Of a DNA stretch of 64,000 nucleotides, positions 52,501-60,410 are shown one piece after another. Each line of letters begins with the position of its first letter. Positions within the stretch are counted from its first letter, which is position 1. The stretch spans positions 198,582-262,581 of the forward strand of contig JODX01000018.1 of the NCBI GenBank assembly GCA_000719105.1, given 5' to 3'. A program made the position numbers and the translations under genes. Source of the stretch: Streptomyces sclerotialus. GTDB lineage: Bacteria > Actinomycetota > Actinomycetes > Streptomycetales > Streptomycetaceae. A model generated the notes under the pieces. That model made no database searches. It was given only the letters and a program-made list of their open reading frames with translations, and was not told where the DNA came from.

Positions 52501-54221
52501 TGGTGAGGAAGGACGCGGCCGGAGCGGTCACGACCTACACGTACGACGACACGACGGGCGCCCTGGCCCAGGCGACCAGCCCGGAAGCCGTGCTCACCCT
52601 CCACCGCGACACCGCGGGCCGCGTGACCTCCGAGACGGTCAACGACCGCACCCTCACCTACACCTACGACGTCCTGGGCCGCCGCACCAGCCGCACCACG
52701 CCGACCGGCGCGACCAGCTCCTGGGCCTACGACGCGGTCGGCAACCGCACCGAACTGACCACCTGCGGCCGCACCCTGACCTTCACCCACGACGCGGCCG
52801 GCCGCGAGCTGACCCGCCACATCGGCGACGCCCTCACCCTCACCAGCACCTTCGACCCACTGGGGCGCCTCACCGAGCAGGAACTCACCGGCCCGGCCGC
52901 CCATCGCCTCCAGCACCGCGCCTACGCGTACCGTGCCGACGGCAACCTCATCGGCATCGACGACCACCTCAACGGCACCCGCCGCTTCGACCTGGACGCG
53001 GCCGGCCGGGTCACCGCGGTCCACGCTGCGAACTGGACGGAGTCCTACGCCTACGACACAGCAGGCAACCAAATCCAAGCCATCTGGCCGAGCCCCATGC
53101 CTGGGCAGGAAGCCACCGGTGACCGTACTTACACCGGCACTCGCATCATCCGCGCGGGCAACGTCCGCTACGAGCACGACGAAGCCGGCCGCATTACCCT
53201 GCGCCAGAAGACCCGCCTGTCACGCAAGCCGGACACCTGGCGCTACACCTGGGACGCAGAAGACCGCCTCATCTCCGTGGTGACTCCCGACGGCACGACC
53301 TGGCGTTACCGTTACGACCCGCTGGGCCGCCGCATCGCCAAACAACGCCTGGCTGCGGACGGAGAAACCGTCGCGGAACAGACGGACTTCACCTGGGACG
53401 GCACCACCCTCGCCGAACAGACCACGCACAGACCAGGTACTACTCAACCAGCCCTTACCCTCACCTGGGACCACGACGGCCTGCATCCTCTGACCCAGAC
53501 CGAACGCAGAACAACACCGGGGCTGGAAAGCACGGCCAGTGCCCCCCAGGCGGACATCGACTCCCGGTTCTACGCCATCGTGACCGACCTCGTCGGCACC
53601 CCCACCGAACTCGTCGACGAACATGGCGACATCGCCTGGCGCACCCTCACCACCCTCTGGGGCACCACCGCCTGGAACCGCACCGCCACCGCCTACACTC
53701 CCCTCCGTTTCCCAGGCCAATACCACGACCCCGAAACGGACCTGCACTACAACTACTTCCGCCACTACGATCCCGAAACGGCCCGCTACGCCACCCTCGA
53801 TCCTCTCGGCCTCGAACCAGCACCGAACCCCGCCACCTACGTCCACAACCCCCATACCTGGACGGACCCTCTCGGGCTGGCGCCATGTTCCCGAGGCGCA
53901 TGGGCAGAGAAGGCAGACTTCTCCAGTCAAAAGGTCATGAGTAAGAAGTTCCACGCTCATGCCGAGGACTTCCTGAATAATCCGGGGAACCTCAATAAGG
54001 CCAATCTGCAGCGGTTCGAAGAAGCCATGCGGGAACACATGACTGCAGATGGAGTCAAGACTTACCGCTTCAACTATCGGAACCAAGGACCCGCGGTCGG
54101 ATTCATTGACCCATCAACCCAGAAGATGGTCATGTTGCACGCTGATGGTAGGTTCTGGTCCGCCTGGAGGTTGGGAGACCAACAGTTCCAAGGAATCATC
54201 GACAAAGGATTTCTGTGGTAA
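49505..54221 (+). pseudogene. WXG-RHS polymorphic toxin 2 with colicin D-like tip, frameshifted
   Basis: From ATG 49505 one frame encodes the T7SS-like N-terminus, the WXG hairpin (AASWQGQAADAFRAKF), the DUF6531 junction (PVDMATGRVALSQTD) and FGPRWAST. It then leaves the family at about 50913 and stops at 51061. The shell resumes one base later with QRLEIDAEGVVLVREDG and continues through the YD repeats to DPLGLEPAPNP and DPLGLAP. The shift equals one extra C in 50911-50916; RHS1 shows the unbroken version (WASTIDERLEIDAEG). Without it the protein would have about 1570 residues. The tip (KFHAHAEDFLNNPGNLNK, YRFNYRNQGPAVGF, MLHADGRFWSAWRL) resembles the tRNA-cleaving domain of colicin D and is less GC-rich than the shell. 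Decay or a consensus error. Confidence 0.85.
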
Positions 54222-55033
54222 TGCAGCCAAAAGACGAACAACCGGGGTGCTCCGCATCCATGATCGGTCCGGACGGATCCTTCACCTCAGCCTGGCTGCG
54301 CGACAAGTCGATCGCTCCCGTACCAGTGAGCTCACACGTCGACGCAGCGCTGTCTCGCCGTATCGCAGCCGGCTGCCGGGCCGTCGGCGCACCACACATC
54401 CTTCGTGCGGATTCTGATCGCGCCAGTACCGACTGCACCGCGCGCGATGCGACGGCGCTACGATTGCCGATCGATTCGGGACACGAAGACATCCGTCCGC
54501 CGGCGATCGTATACACGCCTGACAGGCAAGGAGCCATCCTGTTCCAGGAAGCGGGCTACGCGCTCATCGCCGGAACCGAATCCTTCATGTCTGCCGCTGT
54601 CGGCGAGGGCGTCGACACGGCACGCGCACGCTTTAGCCGCTACGCACGCACTCTGGCGGCTCGGCACCCCACCCTGGTGGCCGTGGCGGCTGCCTACCCG
54701 CCGGCGCACAGGGCATGGTCCCGCCCGGCCGACGTTGCTCCTGGAAGCGGCGCAGCGCAGCAACTGGCACTGCTGGATGAACTGGTGACCGGCGCGCGTT
54801 CGGCGCCGGAGTTCGCGCATGACTGGTGGAAGGCTCGGCGTACCTCCCAAACCAACGGGGAGCGCATCCAGACGCCGCTCGCCGAGCTGTTCGACCGGGT
54901 GTTCATGATTCTCGAGGACTACGCCGTTGATCCGGATCTCAGAGAGCCGGGTGATCTGAGCGATGAAGATCTCCGGGCAGCCGTGCGTGAGGTCTGGGGC
55001 ACGTTCCGTCATGTGATGGCTGAGCGACGGTGA
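54221..55033 (+). CDS. Colicin D immunity-like protein with an N-terminal extension
   Basis: The 270-residue protein starts at an ATG sharing one base with the RHS2 stop (TAATG). Residues about 180-268 match the colicin D immunity family: LALLDELVTGARSAPEFAHDWW, LAELFDRVFMILEDYAVDPDLREP and GDLSDEDLRAAVREVWGTF. That fits the colicin D-like tip just upstream. The first 180 residues are not part of that small family; they are mixed and have no recognised domain. The N-terminal part could come from fusion with remnants of another gene, or the true start could be internal. It should bind the toxin tip in the cytoplasm and mimic tRNA. Confidence 0.78.
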   Translation: MQPKDEQPGCSASMIGPDGSFTSAWLRDKSIAPVPVSSHVDAALSRRIAAGCRAVGAPHILRADSDRASTDCTARDATALRLPIDSGHEDIRPPAIVYTPDRQGAILFQEAGYALIAGTESFMSAAVGEGVDTARARFSRYARTLAARHPTLVAVAAAYPPAHRAWSRPADVAPGSGAAQQLALLDELVTGARSAPEFAHDWWKARRTSQTNGERIQTPLAELFDRVFMILEDYAVDPDLREPGDLSDEDLRAAVREVWGTFRHVMAERR

Positions 55034-55822
55034 GCGCTGAGGAGGACGCCGACGGCCAGGGCACCGAGCCGCGCGGGGCGGGCCCTCTGCGGGAGCTGCC
55101 GGGCCAGCCCCTGCAAGCAGTAGTCTTCGATGAAGCTGTACTCACCGAATCACGTTGACGCCCTTGCCCGGATCACCGGCCGGTCGGCGTCAGCAGGACC
55201 TCCAGCACCTCGGGCTTCACCTTCTGCACCGTCCTCACCTGACCGAGTCCCAGCTCAACCCGTCCCACCAGGTTCCCGGTACCACGCGTCCGTCGCCTCA
55301 GGCAGCAAGGTCACATCGACCAGGCATCCAAGGTCGGGACCCTTTGGGTCCTCGCACGGTTCTTCGTCGACCTCTGCCGCCGCGGGAACCACTGACTCCG
55401 AGGGTATGCGAGTCACGTGCTCGCCGGCCCGAAGAGCTACTACGAACGTGCCGGTGCCTGGGTGGACGGGGAAGGCGAGTTCACGCCGGAGGCTTGATGG
55501 CCCCGGCGGAGAAGTCAGCAGCCGACGCCTCACGGAGGGAGTGCAATCCGCAGTGGGCTTCGGTGAAGTGTTGGCAGCAGCGAGTTGGGGCGTCAGACAC
55601 CTCAAATAAGCGCCGAGGGCACGTGGAGCTGACTGCATGGTGATGGGGGGGAGCCAGGCATCACGACGTAGCAGGGAAGTTGCCAGGAAGGTCTTGCAGC
55701 CCGAGTCGCCCTCGCGCGACCACGCCCGTATCGTCACTGGCCGACTTCGACTCCGACTCCGACTCCGACTCGGACACAGAGTTCCCCCACGGTGCCCGGT
55801 TTTCGGGCAGCTGGAATCGGCA
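55034..55822. other. Degenerate region after RHS locus 2
   Basis: About 790 bases without an intact gene. On the minus strand a broken frame reads GTGTFVVALRAGEHVTRIP, LGCLVDVTLLPEATDAWY and then, after a shift, VELGLGQVRTVQKVKPEVLEVLL and a stop, which looks like the end of some lost protein of unknown family. A short GACTCC tandem (about 55750-55775) precedes the IS. Confidence 0.45.
55708..55746. repeat. 39-bp repeat, copy 2
   Basis: Second copy of the 39-bp sequence at 46291-46329, same orientation, one mismatch. It lies 76 bases left of the intact IS and is not part of it. Confidence 0.8.
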
Positions 55823-56995
55823 CCCTGTGGGTGCCCGAAACTCGGCCGTCTTATGCGACCTGCGCGTATTCGTGGATCAGGCCGCCGAGCAGGTCGCGGC
55901 GGATGACCTTGCCGTGCGGATCGTTCGGATCGGGGAGTGGTCGCAGGGGTGCTGCTTGTTGGAGGGCGCGGTGTGGGCGGTGGGTGTTGAAGTGCGTCTC
56001 GTATGCGGTCAGCACGTGGCGCAGATGTCGTTCGTTGATGATGAGCGTGCGGTCGAGGAGTGCGCGACGGCATCCGCCGATCCAGCGCTCGATGTACGCG
56101 TTCGCCCGCGGGGCCCGGACCGGAGTGAGTAGTACTCGGACGGCCTGGGATGCGAAGACAGCATCGAAGGCGTCGGTGAACTTGGCGTCTCTGTCCCGGA
56201 TCGGAAACCCGACCCGGTCGACGCGGTCGTCCAGCACCATGAGAAGCTCACGCGCCTGCTGGACTGCCCAACCACCAGTCGGTTGGGCGGTGACGCCCAG
56301 GAGATGCACTTGGCGAGTGGAGATCTCCATGGCCACCATGCAGTACAGGCGCTGCAGTAGCACGGTGTCGACGTGGAAGAAGTCCACCGCGAAGATTTCG
56401 GAGGCCTGGCTGCGCAGGCAGTCTGCCCAGGTCGGGCCCGAGCGCCGTGGTGCCGGGTCGATGCCGGCCCGCTTCAGGATCGCCCACACGGTGGAGGCGC
56501 CGGCCGAACGGCCCAGGCCGGTCAGTTCACCCGCGATCCTGCGGTAGCCCCAGTGCGGGTTTTCCGCGGCCATCCGCAGCACCAGCTCCGGCACGGTGGG
56601 TCGGGTCGGCGGTCGGCCGGGGTCTCGCCGTGTGTAGGCCCAGCGGCGCTTGACCAGGTCGGAATGCCAGCGAAGCAGCGTACCCGGGGTGACGAACAGA
56701 TGCCCTCGCAAAGCCCTGGGCAGCAGCCGGGACAGCGCCGCGATCACTGCCCGGTCCGCCCACGAGGGGCGTGGCCGGGCGACCTGACGACGGAGCACGG
56801 CGAGCTGGTGCCGCAGTACAAGGATCTCCGCGTTCTTGGACGCCTCAGACCGCATCAGCAACGCGATCCATCCCAGGATCCTCAACAAGATCAGGTACAG
56901 CAGTCGCAGAGCCATCCATCAGGGTCTCGCGCTGTCCGGCTCCGACCGCAAGGCCGAGGTCAGCAGCGGTAGCCGAGTTTCAGGCACCCACAGGG
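55823..56995 (-). mobile_element. Complete insertion sequence with integrase-core transposase
   Basis: The ends are 24-bp inverted repeats beginning CCCTGTGGGTGCC at 55823-55846 and, as complement, at 56972-56995, with one mismatch. No clear target duplication was found, so flanking DNA may have rearranged. One transposase gene on the minus strand fills the 1173-bp element. Its right end lies inside an ABC-exporter gene. Confidence 0.87.
55851..56915 (-). CDS. Integrase-core (rve) DDE transposase
   Basis: The 354-residue transposase is encoded in a single frame. The N-terminus has a hydrophobic helix (LLYLILLRILGWIALL) and the signature AEILVLRHQLAVLRRQV. An HTH region follows (NPHWGYRRIAGELTGLG), then the catalytic core with Asp in FAVDFFHVDTV, Asp in IRDRDAKFTDAF and Glu in RANAYIERWIGGC. 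All three catalytic residues are present, so the element may be active. It is the intact relative of the relics at 30.7, 38.2 and 46.2 kb. Confidence 0.93.
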   Translation of the reverse strand: MALRLLYLILLRILGWIALLMRSEASKNAEILVLRHQLAVLRRQVARPRPSWADRAVIAALSRLLPRALRGHLFVTPGTLLRWHSDLVKRRWAYTRRDPGRPPTRPTVPELVLRMAAENPHWGYRRIAGELTGLGRSAGASTVWAILKRAGIDPAPRRSGPTWADCLRSQASEIFAVDFFHVDTVLLQRLYCMVAMEISTRQVHLLGVTAQPTGGWAVQQARELLMVLDDRVDRVGFPIRDRDAKFTDAFDAVFASQAVRVLLTPVRAPRANAYIERWIGGCRRALLDRTLIINERHLRHVLTAYETHFNTHRPHRALQQAAPLRPLPDPNDPHGKVIRRDLLGGLIHEYAQVA

Positions 56996-57338
56996 CAGTG
57001 GCAGCGACTCGCCGTGGCGCGCGCTCATCCGGGAAAAACGCGATCTGGTGATCCTCGACGAACCCTCCGCGGGACTCGACGCCGAAGCAGAGCACGAGGT
57101 CCACGCGTCCCTGCGCCGGTACCGCGAAGGACAGACCTGTCTGCTCATCTCGCATCGGCTCAACACCGTCCGCGACGCCGACCGCATTGTCGTGCTGTCC
57201 GACGGTCGGATCGTGGAACAGGGCGATCACGAGGAACTCATGGCCGCCGACGGCAGGTACGCCCAGCTGTTCACGCTCCAGGCCGACGGATATCGGCACC
57301 AGCTGCCGAAGGTTCTCAGACCGATCGGAGAGCGATGA
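56996..57338 (+). pseudogene. ABC exporter ATPase, 3' remnant cut by the IS
   Basis: The sequence starts inside the ABC signature at the IS boundary: GQWQRLAVARA in one frame. One base is missing near 57030, and KRDLVILDEPSAGLDAEAE (Walker B and D-loop), then CLLISHRLNTVRDADRIVVL (H-loop) and QLFTLQADGY follow in the next frame. Walker A and the membrane domain are gone. The original was an exporter half-transporter of the MsbA type. Its stop overlaps the start of the signal peptidase gene, so the two were an operon. Confidence 0.8.
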
Positions 57339-58162
57339 AATCCGAAACGAAGACGGGTCGCGCACGCGGGGGCGTGGTTCGTGTACGTCATCGGCCCGGG
57401 CCGGTGCACCGACCAGCTCCTGGCCGGGCAGTGGCGCGGCCGGAAGGCCCCGACCATCCCCGTGCGCGCTCCGCTGCCGTCACTGGCGCACAGGCCCTTG
57501 CAGCGGGGGCGACGACCGCCGTCGCCGGCTGCCTCGCCCTCATGGGCCACCCGGACCGGAGACTGATGTGCGTAATCCTGCCGGTACTGGTCGGCGTCAT
57601 GCTGATCACTCGCCGGTTCCTCGCCCGTCGTCTCGCCTCGGTCACCGTGCGCGGAAGGAGTATGGAGCCCTCCTACCACGACGGCGATCGAGTGCTGGTC
57701 CGACGTATCCGCACCCCGGTGGTGGGACAGGTCGTCGTCGTGGAACAGCCTGATGTCGATGGCCAATGGCTCGATGCCCCGCTGCGCGCCGGCGCGGACA
57801 ACACGCAGATGTCCGGCCGCCGATGGCTGATCAAACGCGTAGCCGCGGTGCCCGGTGACGCGGTGCCGCGTGCGGGGTTTCCCTCTCTGGCCCACGTCCA
57901 GGAGGACACCGTCCCCCCGGGCAACGTGGTGCTGGTCGGCGACAACCGGCAGCTGAGTCTCGACTCGCGGCGGCTCGGCTATTTCCCCGTGCAACGCGTG
58001 CTCGGAATCGTCGTGCGCGGAGCACGTCCGATGCCGCGCCACCGGACCGCGTCGAAACAGGAGGCACGCGGACCGGCTCGTAGGCGTCTTGTGCGAGACA
58101 CGACGCGGACAGCACCAGCTTCTTCCCCATCGGACACTCCGAAACGAAGGAATCCTCAATGA
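57335..58162 (+). CDS. Signal peptidase I (S26 family)
   Basis: A 275-residue frame starting at ATG 57335, overlapping the ABC stop by 4 bases. Hydrophobic helices lie at about 55-85 (ATTAVAGCLALMG, LMCVILPVLVGVML). The catalytic serine is in VTVRGRSMEPSYHDGDRV (about 110) and the general-base lysine in RRWLIKRVAAVPGD (about 168). The substrate-pocket end VLVGDNRQLSLDSRRLGYFP follows. The first 45 residues are Arg/Pro-rich and not family-like, so the start may be further in or the N-terminus altered. It sits between an exporter ATPase and two small secreted cysteine-containing proteins, so it probably matures exported peptides of this locus. Confidence 0.87.
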   Translation: MKSETKTGRARGGVVRVRHRPGPVHRPAPGRAVARPEGPDHPRARSAAVTGAQALAAGATTAVAGCLALMGHPDRRLMCVILPVLVGVMLITRRFLARRLASVTVRGRSMEPSYHDGDRVLVRRIRTPVVGQVVVVEQPDVDGQWLDAPLRAGADNTQMSGRRWLIKRVAAVPGDAVPRAGFPSLAHVQEDTVPPGNVVLVGDNRQLSLDSRRLGYFPVQRVLGIVVRGARPMPRHRTASKQEARGPARRRLVRDTTRTAPASSPSDTPKRRNPQ

Positions 58163-58628
58163 CCGCCCGTTTATCGCGGCGCCCCCGCGGCGCACTCTCC
58201 GCCGTATGCGCCACCACGCCGGCCTTCACCGCCCTCGGCGGGGCCCTGCCCGCCCGGCCCGGGCGGCCGGATGCGCAACCCTGTCCGCCACGGTGCGAAA
58301 CTCCGCCGGACTCAGCGGAGGACACGTCCAGGCGACGGCCTGCATCCACGCCTCGAGCGCCGACTTCCACGACTCGTACCGCAACTACGTCCAGGACTAC
58401 CGAGCCGATGGCGTCGCCGCTCGCGCGTACGTGACCACCCCCGGCTTCATCTACGGGCCGCTCGCCACCGACGACACCTCCACCTCCGGCGGCCAGGACA
58501 TCGCCTGGGTGGCGACCGACTCCGATGTCGCCTGGGTCCGCGTACGGGTATGCCTCAGCAGGTCCTACCCGGGCGAGAGCAGCGCCCGCTGCGCTCCCGA
58601 CCTCACCTACGCGGGACATCACCGATAA
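58159..58628 (+). pseudogene. Small secreted protein with a frameshift after the signal peptide
   Basis: ATG 58159 overlaps the peptidase stop and encodes a secretion signal (LSRRPRGALSAVCATTPAF, ending ALPA). Around 58250-58275, a GC-rich run, the sensible sequence moves to the next frame: AAGCATLSATVRNSAGLSG, ACIHASSADFHDSYRNYV and VRVRVCLSRSYPGE to a TAA at 58626. The reconstructed product is about 155 residues with three or four Cys after the signal. No family was recognised. One-base shift, so decay or sequence error. Confidence 0.65.
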
Positions 58629-58654
58629 CCCACTCTCAGCGAAGGAAGGATTCC

Positions 58655-59011
58655 ATGCGAAACGCTCCCCGTTTCGCGGTGGCCGCCGTCGGCGCCGCCG
58701 CAACCGTCCTGTGGTTCTCGACATCGGCCCATGCCGATGCGGTAGTGGACAACGGCTACGCCCGGGGCGGATTCATCAGCTACGGCGACAAGATCTGGGT
58801 CGAGCACTTCGAGCACCGCACCAGTTCCGTCGAGTGGTACACAAACTACGGCCGCTCAAGCTCCTGCAGTGTGACGACACCAGAGATAGAGAAAACCTGC
58901 AACTACGACATGCGCGAGGAAGGAACCATCACCCTCTGGGTCTGCACCACGGGACCCGACCTCGGCAATGACGAATGCAGCGTGCCGGTGACCGATCGGA
59001 TCGGTAGCTGA
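58655..59011 (+). CDS. Small secreted cysteine-containing protein
   Basis: A 118-residue protein with GAAGGAAGGA just before ATG 58655. A Sec signal (FAVAAVGAAATVLWFSTSAHA) ends near residue 27. The mature 90 residues are beta-rich and contain four cysteines (SSSCSV, KTCNYD, VWVC-like LWVCTT, DECSVP), enough for two disulfides. Aromatic residues are frequent (YGDKIWVEHFEHR, EWYTNYG). It follows a similar secreted protein and a signal peptidase, and is closed by a terminator. A secreted peptide antibiotic or a cell-surface protein are both possible; no family was recognised. Confidence 0.82.
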   Translation: MRNAPRFAVAAVGAAATVLWFSTSAHADAVVDNGYARGGFISYGDKIWVEHFEHRTSSVEWYTNYGRSSSCSVTTPEIEKTCNYDMREEGTITLWVCTTGPDLGNDECSVPVTDRIGS

Positions 59012-59018
59012 GTCGTTC

Positions 59019-59046
59019 GGTCGTGAGGCTCGTCGGCCTCACGACC
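59019..59046 (+). terminator. Hairpin terminator
   Basis: GGTCGTGAGGC (59019-59029) pairs perfectly with GCCTCACGACC (59036-59046) around a 6-base loop, 8 bases after the stop of the secreted protein gene. The 200 bases that follow hold no gene. Confidence 0.85.
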
Positions 59047-59265
59047 GCACCTCCCTCCATCAAGACGGGCATCGACACCGGCCGGGCGATCACCGGGCCG
59101 GTTGGAGTCGTACTCGGCCAAGCCGGACTCCTGCACGCTCTGCTCCATGCACCGACGGGTCTTGTCGCACAGTCGCTGCTTTTCCTGCGGGCCGGCCGCG
59201 CCTTCCGCCGCCCGGTTCAGCTCCTGGGCCCAATGCTGTGACTCCGTTGGCGATCTTGTGGGGGA

Positions 59266-59670
59266 TCAAGCGGTCACGAGTCCTGCGGCTGCGCACAACG
59301 CGCGTAGGTCGGTGTCCCGGCGTGAGGCGGTCAGTGCGGTGTCGAACCAGTCCGCGAGGCGGGTGAAGTTGCAGGCCATGGCGGTCGGCACGTGCTGGAC
59401 GTGAGTGCGGGCGAGCCCGTGGTAGCGGCTTCTGCGCAGGCCGCAGGTGCGGACCGTCTGGGGCGGAGTGGCCTCGACTCCCGCACGGATGGCATACCAC
59501 CGCTGCCATTGCGCGTTTCGGTGCTCAAGCCGGTTGCGCGTCTGAATCTCGTGCAGAGACCGGCGGGGCAGAAGGGCGAGTGCCCGTGGCCGGTCGGTCG
59601 AGTCGGCGCACTGGGCTCGGACCGGGCAGGCCAGGCAGTCGGCCTTGACGAACTGATCTGTACGCAGTCG
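59266..59670 (-). pseudogene. IS1182-type transposase, C-terminal remnant
   Basis: The minus strand encodes VKADCLACPVRAQCADS, the CxxC-type cluster of IS1182 transposases, then NAQWQRWYAIRAGVEATPPQ, CGLRRSRYHGLARTHVQHV and the closing LVRLxxW-like helix FTRLADWFDTAL. The N-terminal two-thirds with the first catalytic residues is missing, and upstream sequence is unrelated. It lies between the secreted-protein group and the haloperoxidase pair. Confidence 0.78.
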
Positions 59671-59833
59671 TGCCCGCCGCCCCGCAGCGGCCGCCACTCG
59701 CGGCTGACCCGGTGGCCCGTGCCGTCGCGACGCCGCCGCTGCGGCAGAGCTGAGCCGGGCGCGGGAACGCGGGGCCGCCGGAACGAGCGAGCTCGTTCCG
59801 GCGGCCCGCCGTACGGGTGGTCCCAAACGGAGG

Positions 59834-60382
59834 TCAGGCGCCCTTCACCGTGAAGGAACACCAGGCTGTCCAGCCGGAGGTCCGGGGACCGTCCTTGACC
59901 TGGACCCGCCAGCGGTAGGCCCCGTCGTCCAGGGTGCGGGCGGGCGGGCGGTAGACGAAGCTGTGACTGCTCGGGCTCAGCAGCTGCTGGTGCAGCACCG
60001 GCTTGCCGTCGGCCTTCTCCAGCTCGAAGGTCACCTTCCGGCGCGAACCCGGCTGCGCGGGCTCGGCCGTACCCGGCGGGGCGACCGACTCCAGGGTGGC
60101 GGCGAAGGTGGGGGCGCCGTCGGCGACCACCGGGTCACCACCGGGGCTCGCACACATCTGGAACGGCATGTAGGAGTCGTCCGAGATACGGGTGGCGCCC
60201 GGGACGGGAAGGAGCAGGTCGTTCGGGCCAGCCGCCTGGTCCTCCGAGGACGCCGCGGAGGACGTCCCGGACGAGGCCGCGGCGATAGCCAGCGGTGTGG
60301 CGACCGCTCCGGCCGCGCAGGCCGCGACCAGGGCGACGGTGGCGCGCCGGGCGCCCTTCCGGGTGCTGTTGCGCACACGCAT
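59834..60382 (-). CDS. Small secreted protein, partner of the haloperoxidase-like gene
   Basis: A 182-residue protein starting at ATG 60382, 28 bases after the stop of the large upstream gene, so it belongs to that operon. A Sec-type signal (ATVALVAACAAGAVATPLAIA) ends near residue 35, followed by a Ser/Ala linker. The mature domain is beta-rich (KVTFELEKADGKPVLHQQLL, FVYRPPARTLDDGAYRWRV, TSGWTAWCSFTVKG), like a fibronectin/Ig fold in which an extracellular mixing domain binds sugar or protein. Two cysteines (CASPGG and WCSF) could bridge. No catalytic motif is seen. Its role beside the peroxidase is unknown. Confidence 0.78.
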   Translation of the reverse strand: MRVRNSTRKGARRATVALVAACAAGAVATPLAIAAASSGTSSAASSEDQAAGPNDLLLPVPGATRISDDSYMPFQMCASPGGDPVVADGAPTFAATLESVAPPGTAEPAQPGSRRKVTFELEKADGKPVLHQQLLSPSSHSFVYRPPARTLDDGAYRWRVQVKDGPRTSGWTAWCSFTVKGA

Positions 60383-60410
60383 GATGCTGTCTTCTCTCCT
60401 CATCGGCCGG

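Noticed and set aside
50925..53177. 750-codon minus-strand frame inside RHS2
   Set aside because: Same kind of antisense shadow, with low-complexity Val/Gly/Arg sequence.
55130..55609. 159-codon plus-strand frame after RHS2 as a gene
   Set aside because: Ser/Arg/Pro-rich with no motif; the minus strand shows broken but more protein-like sequence.
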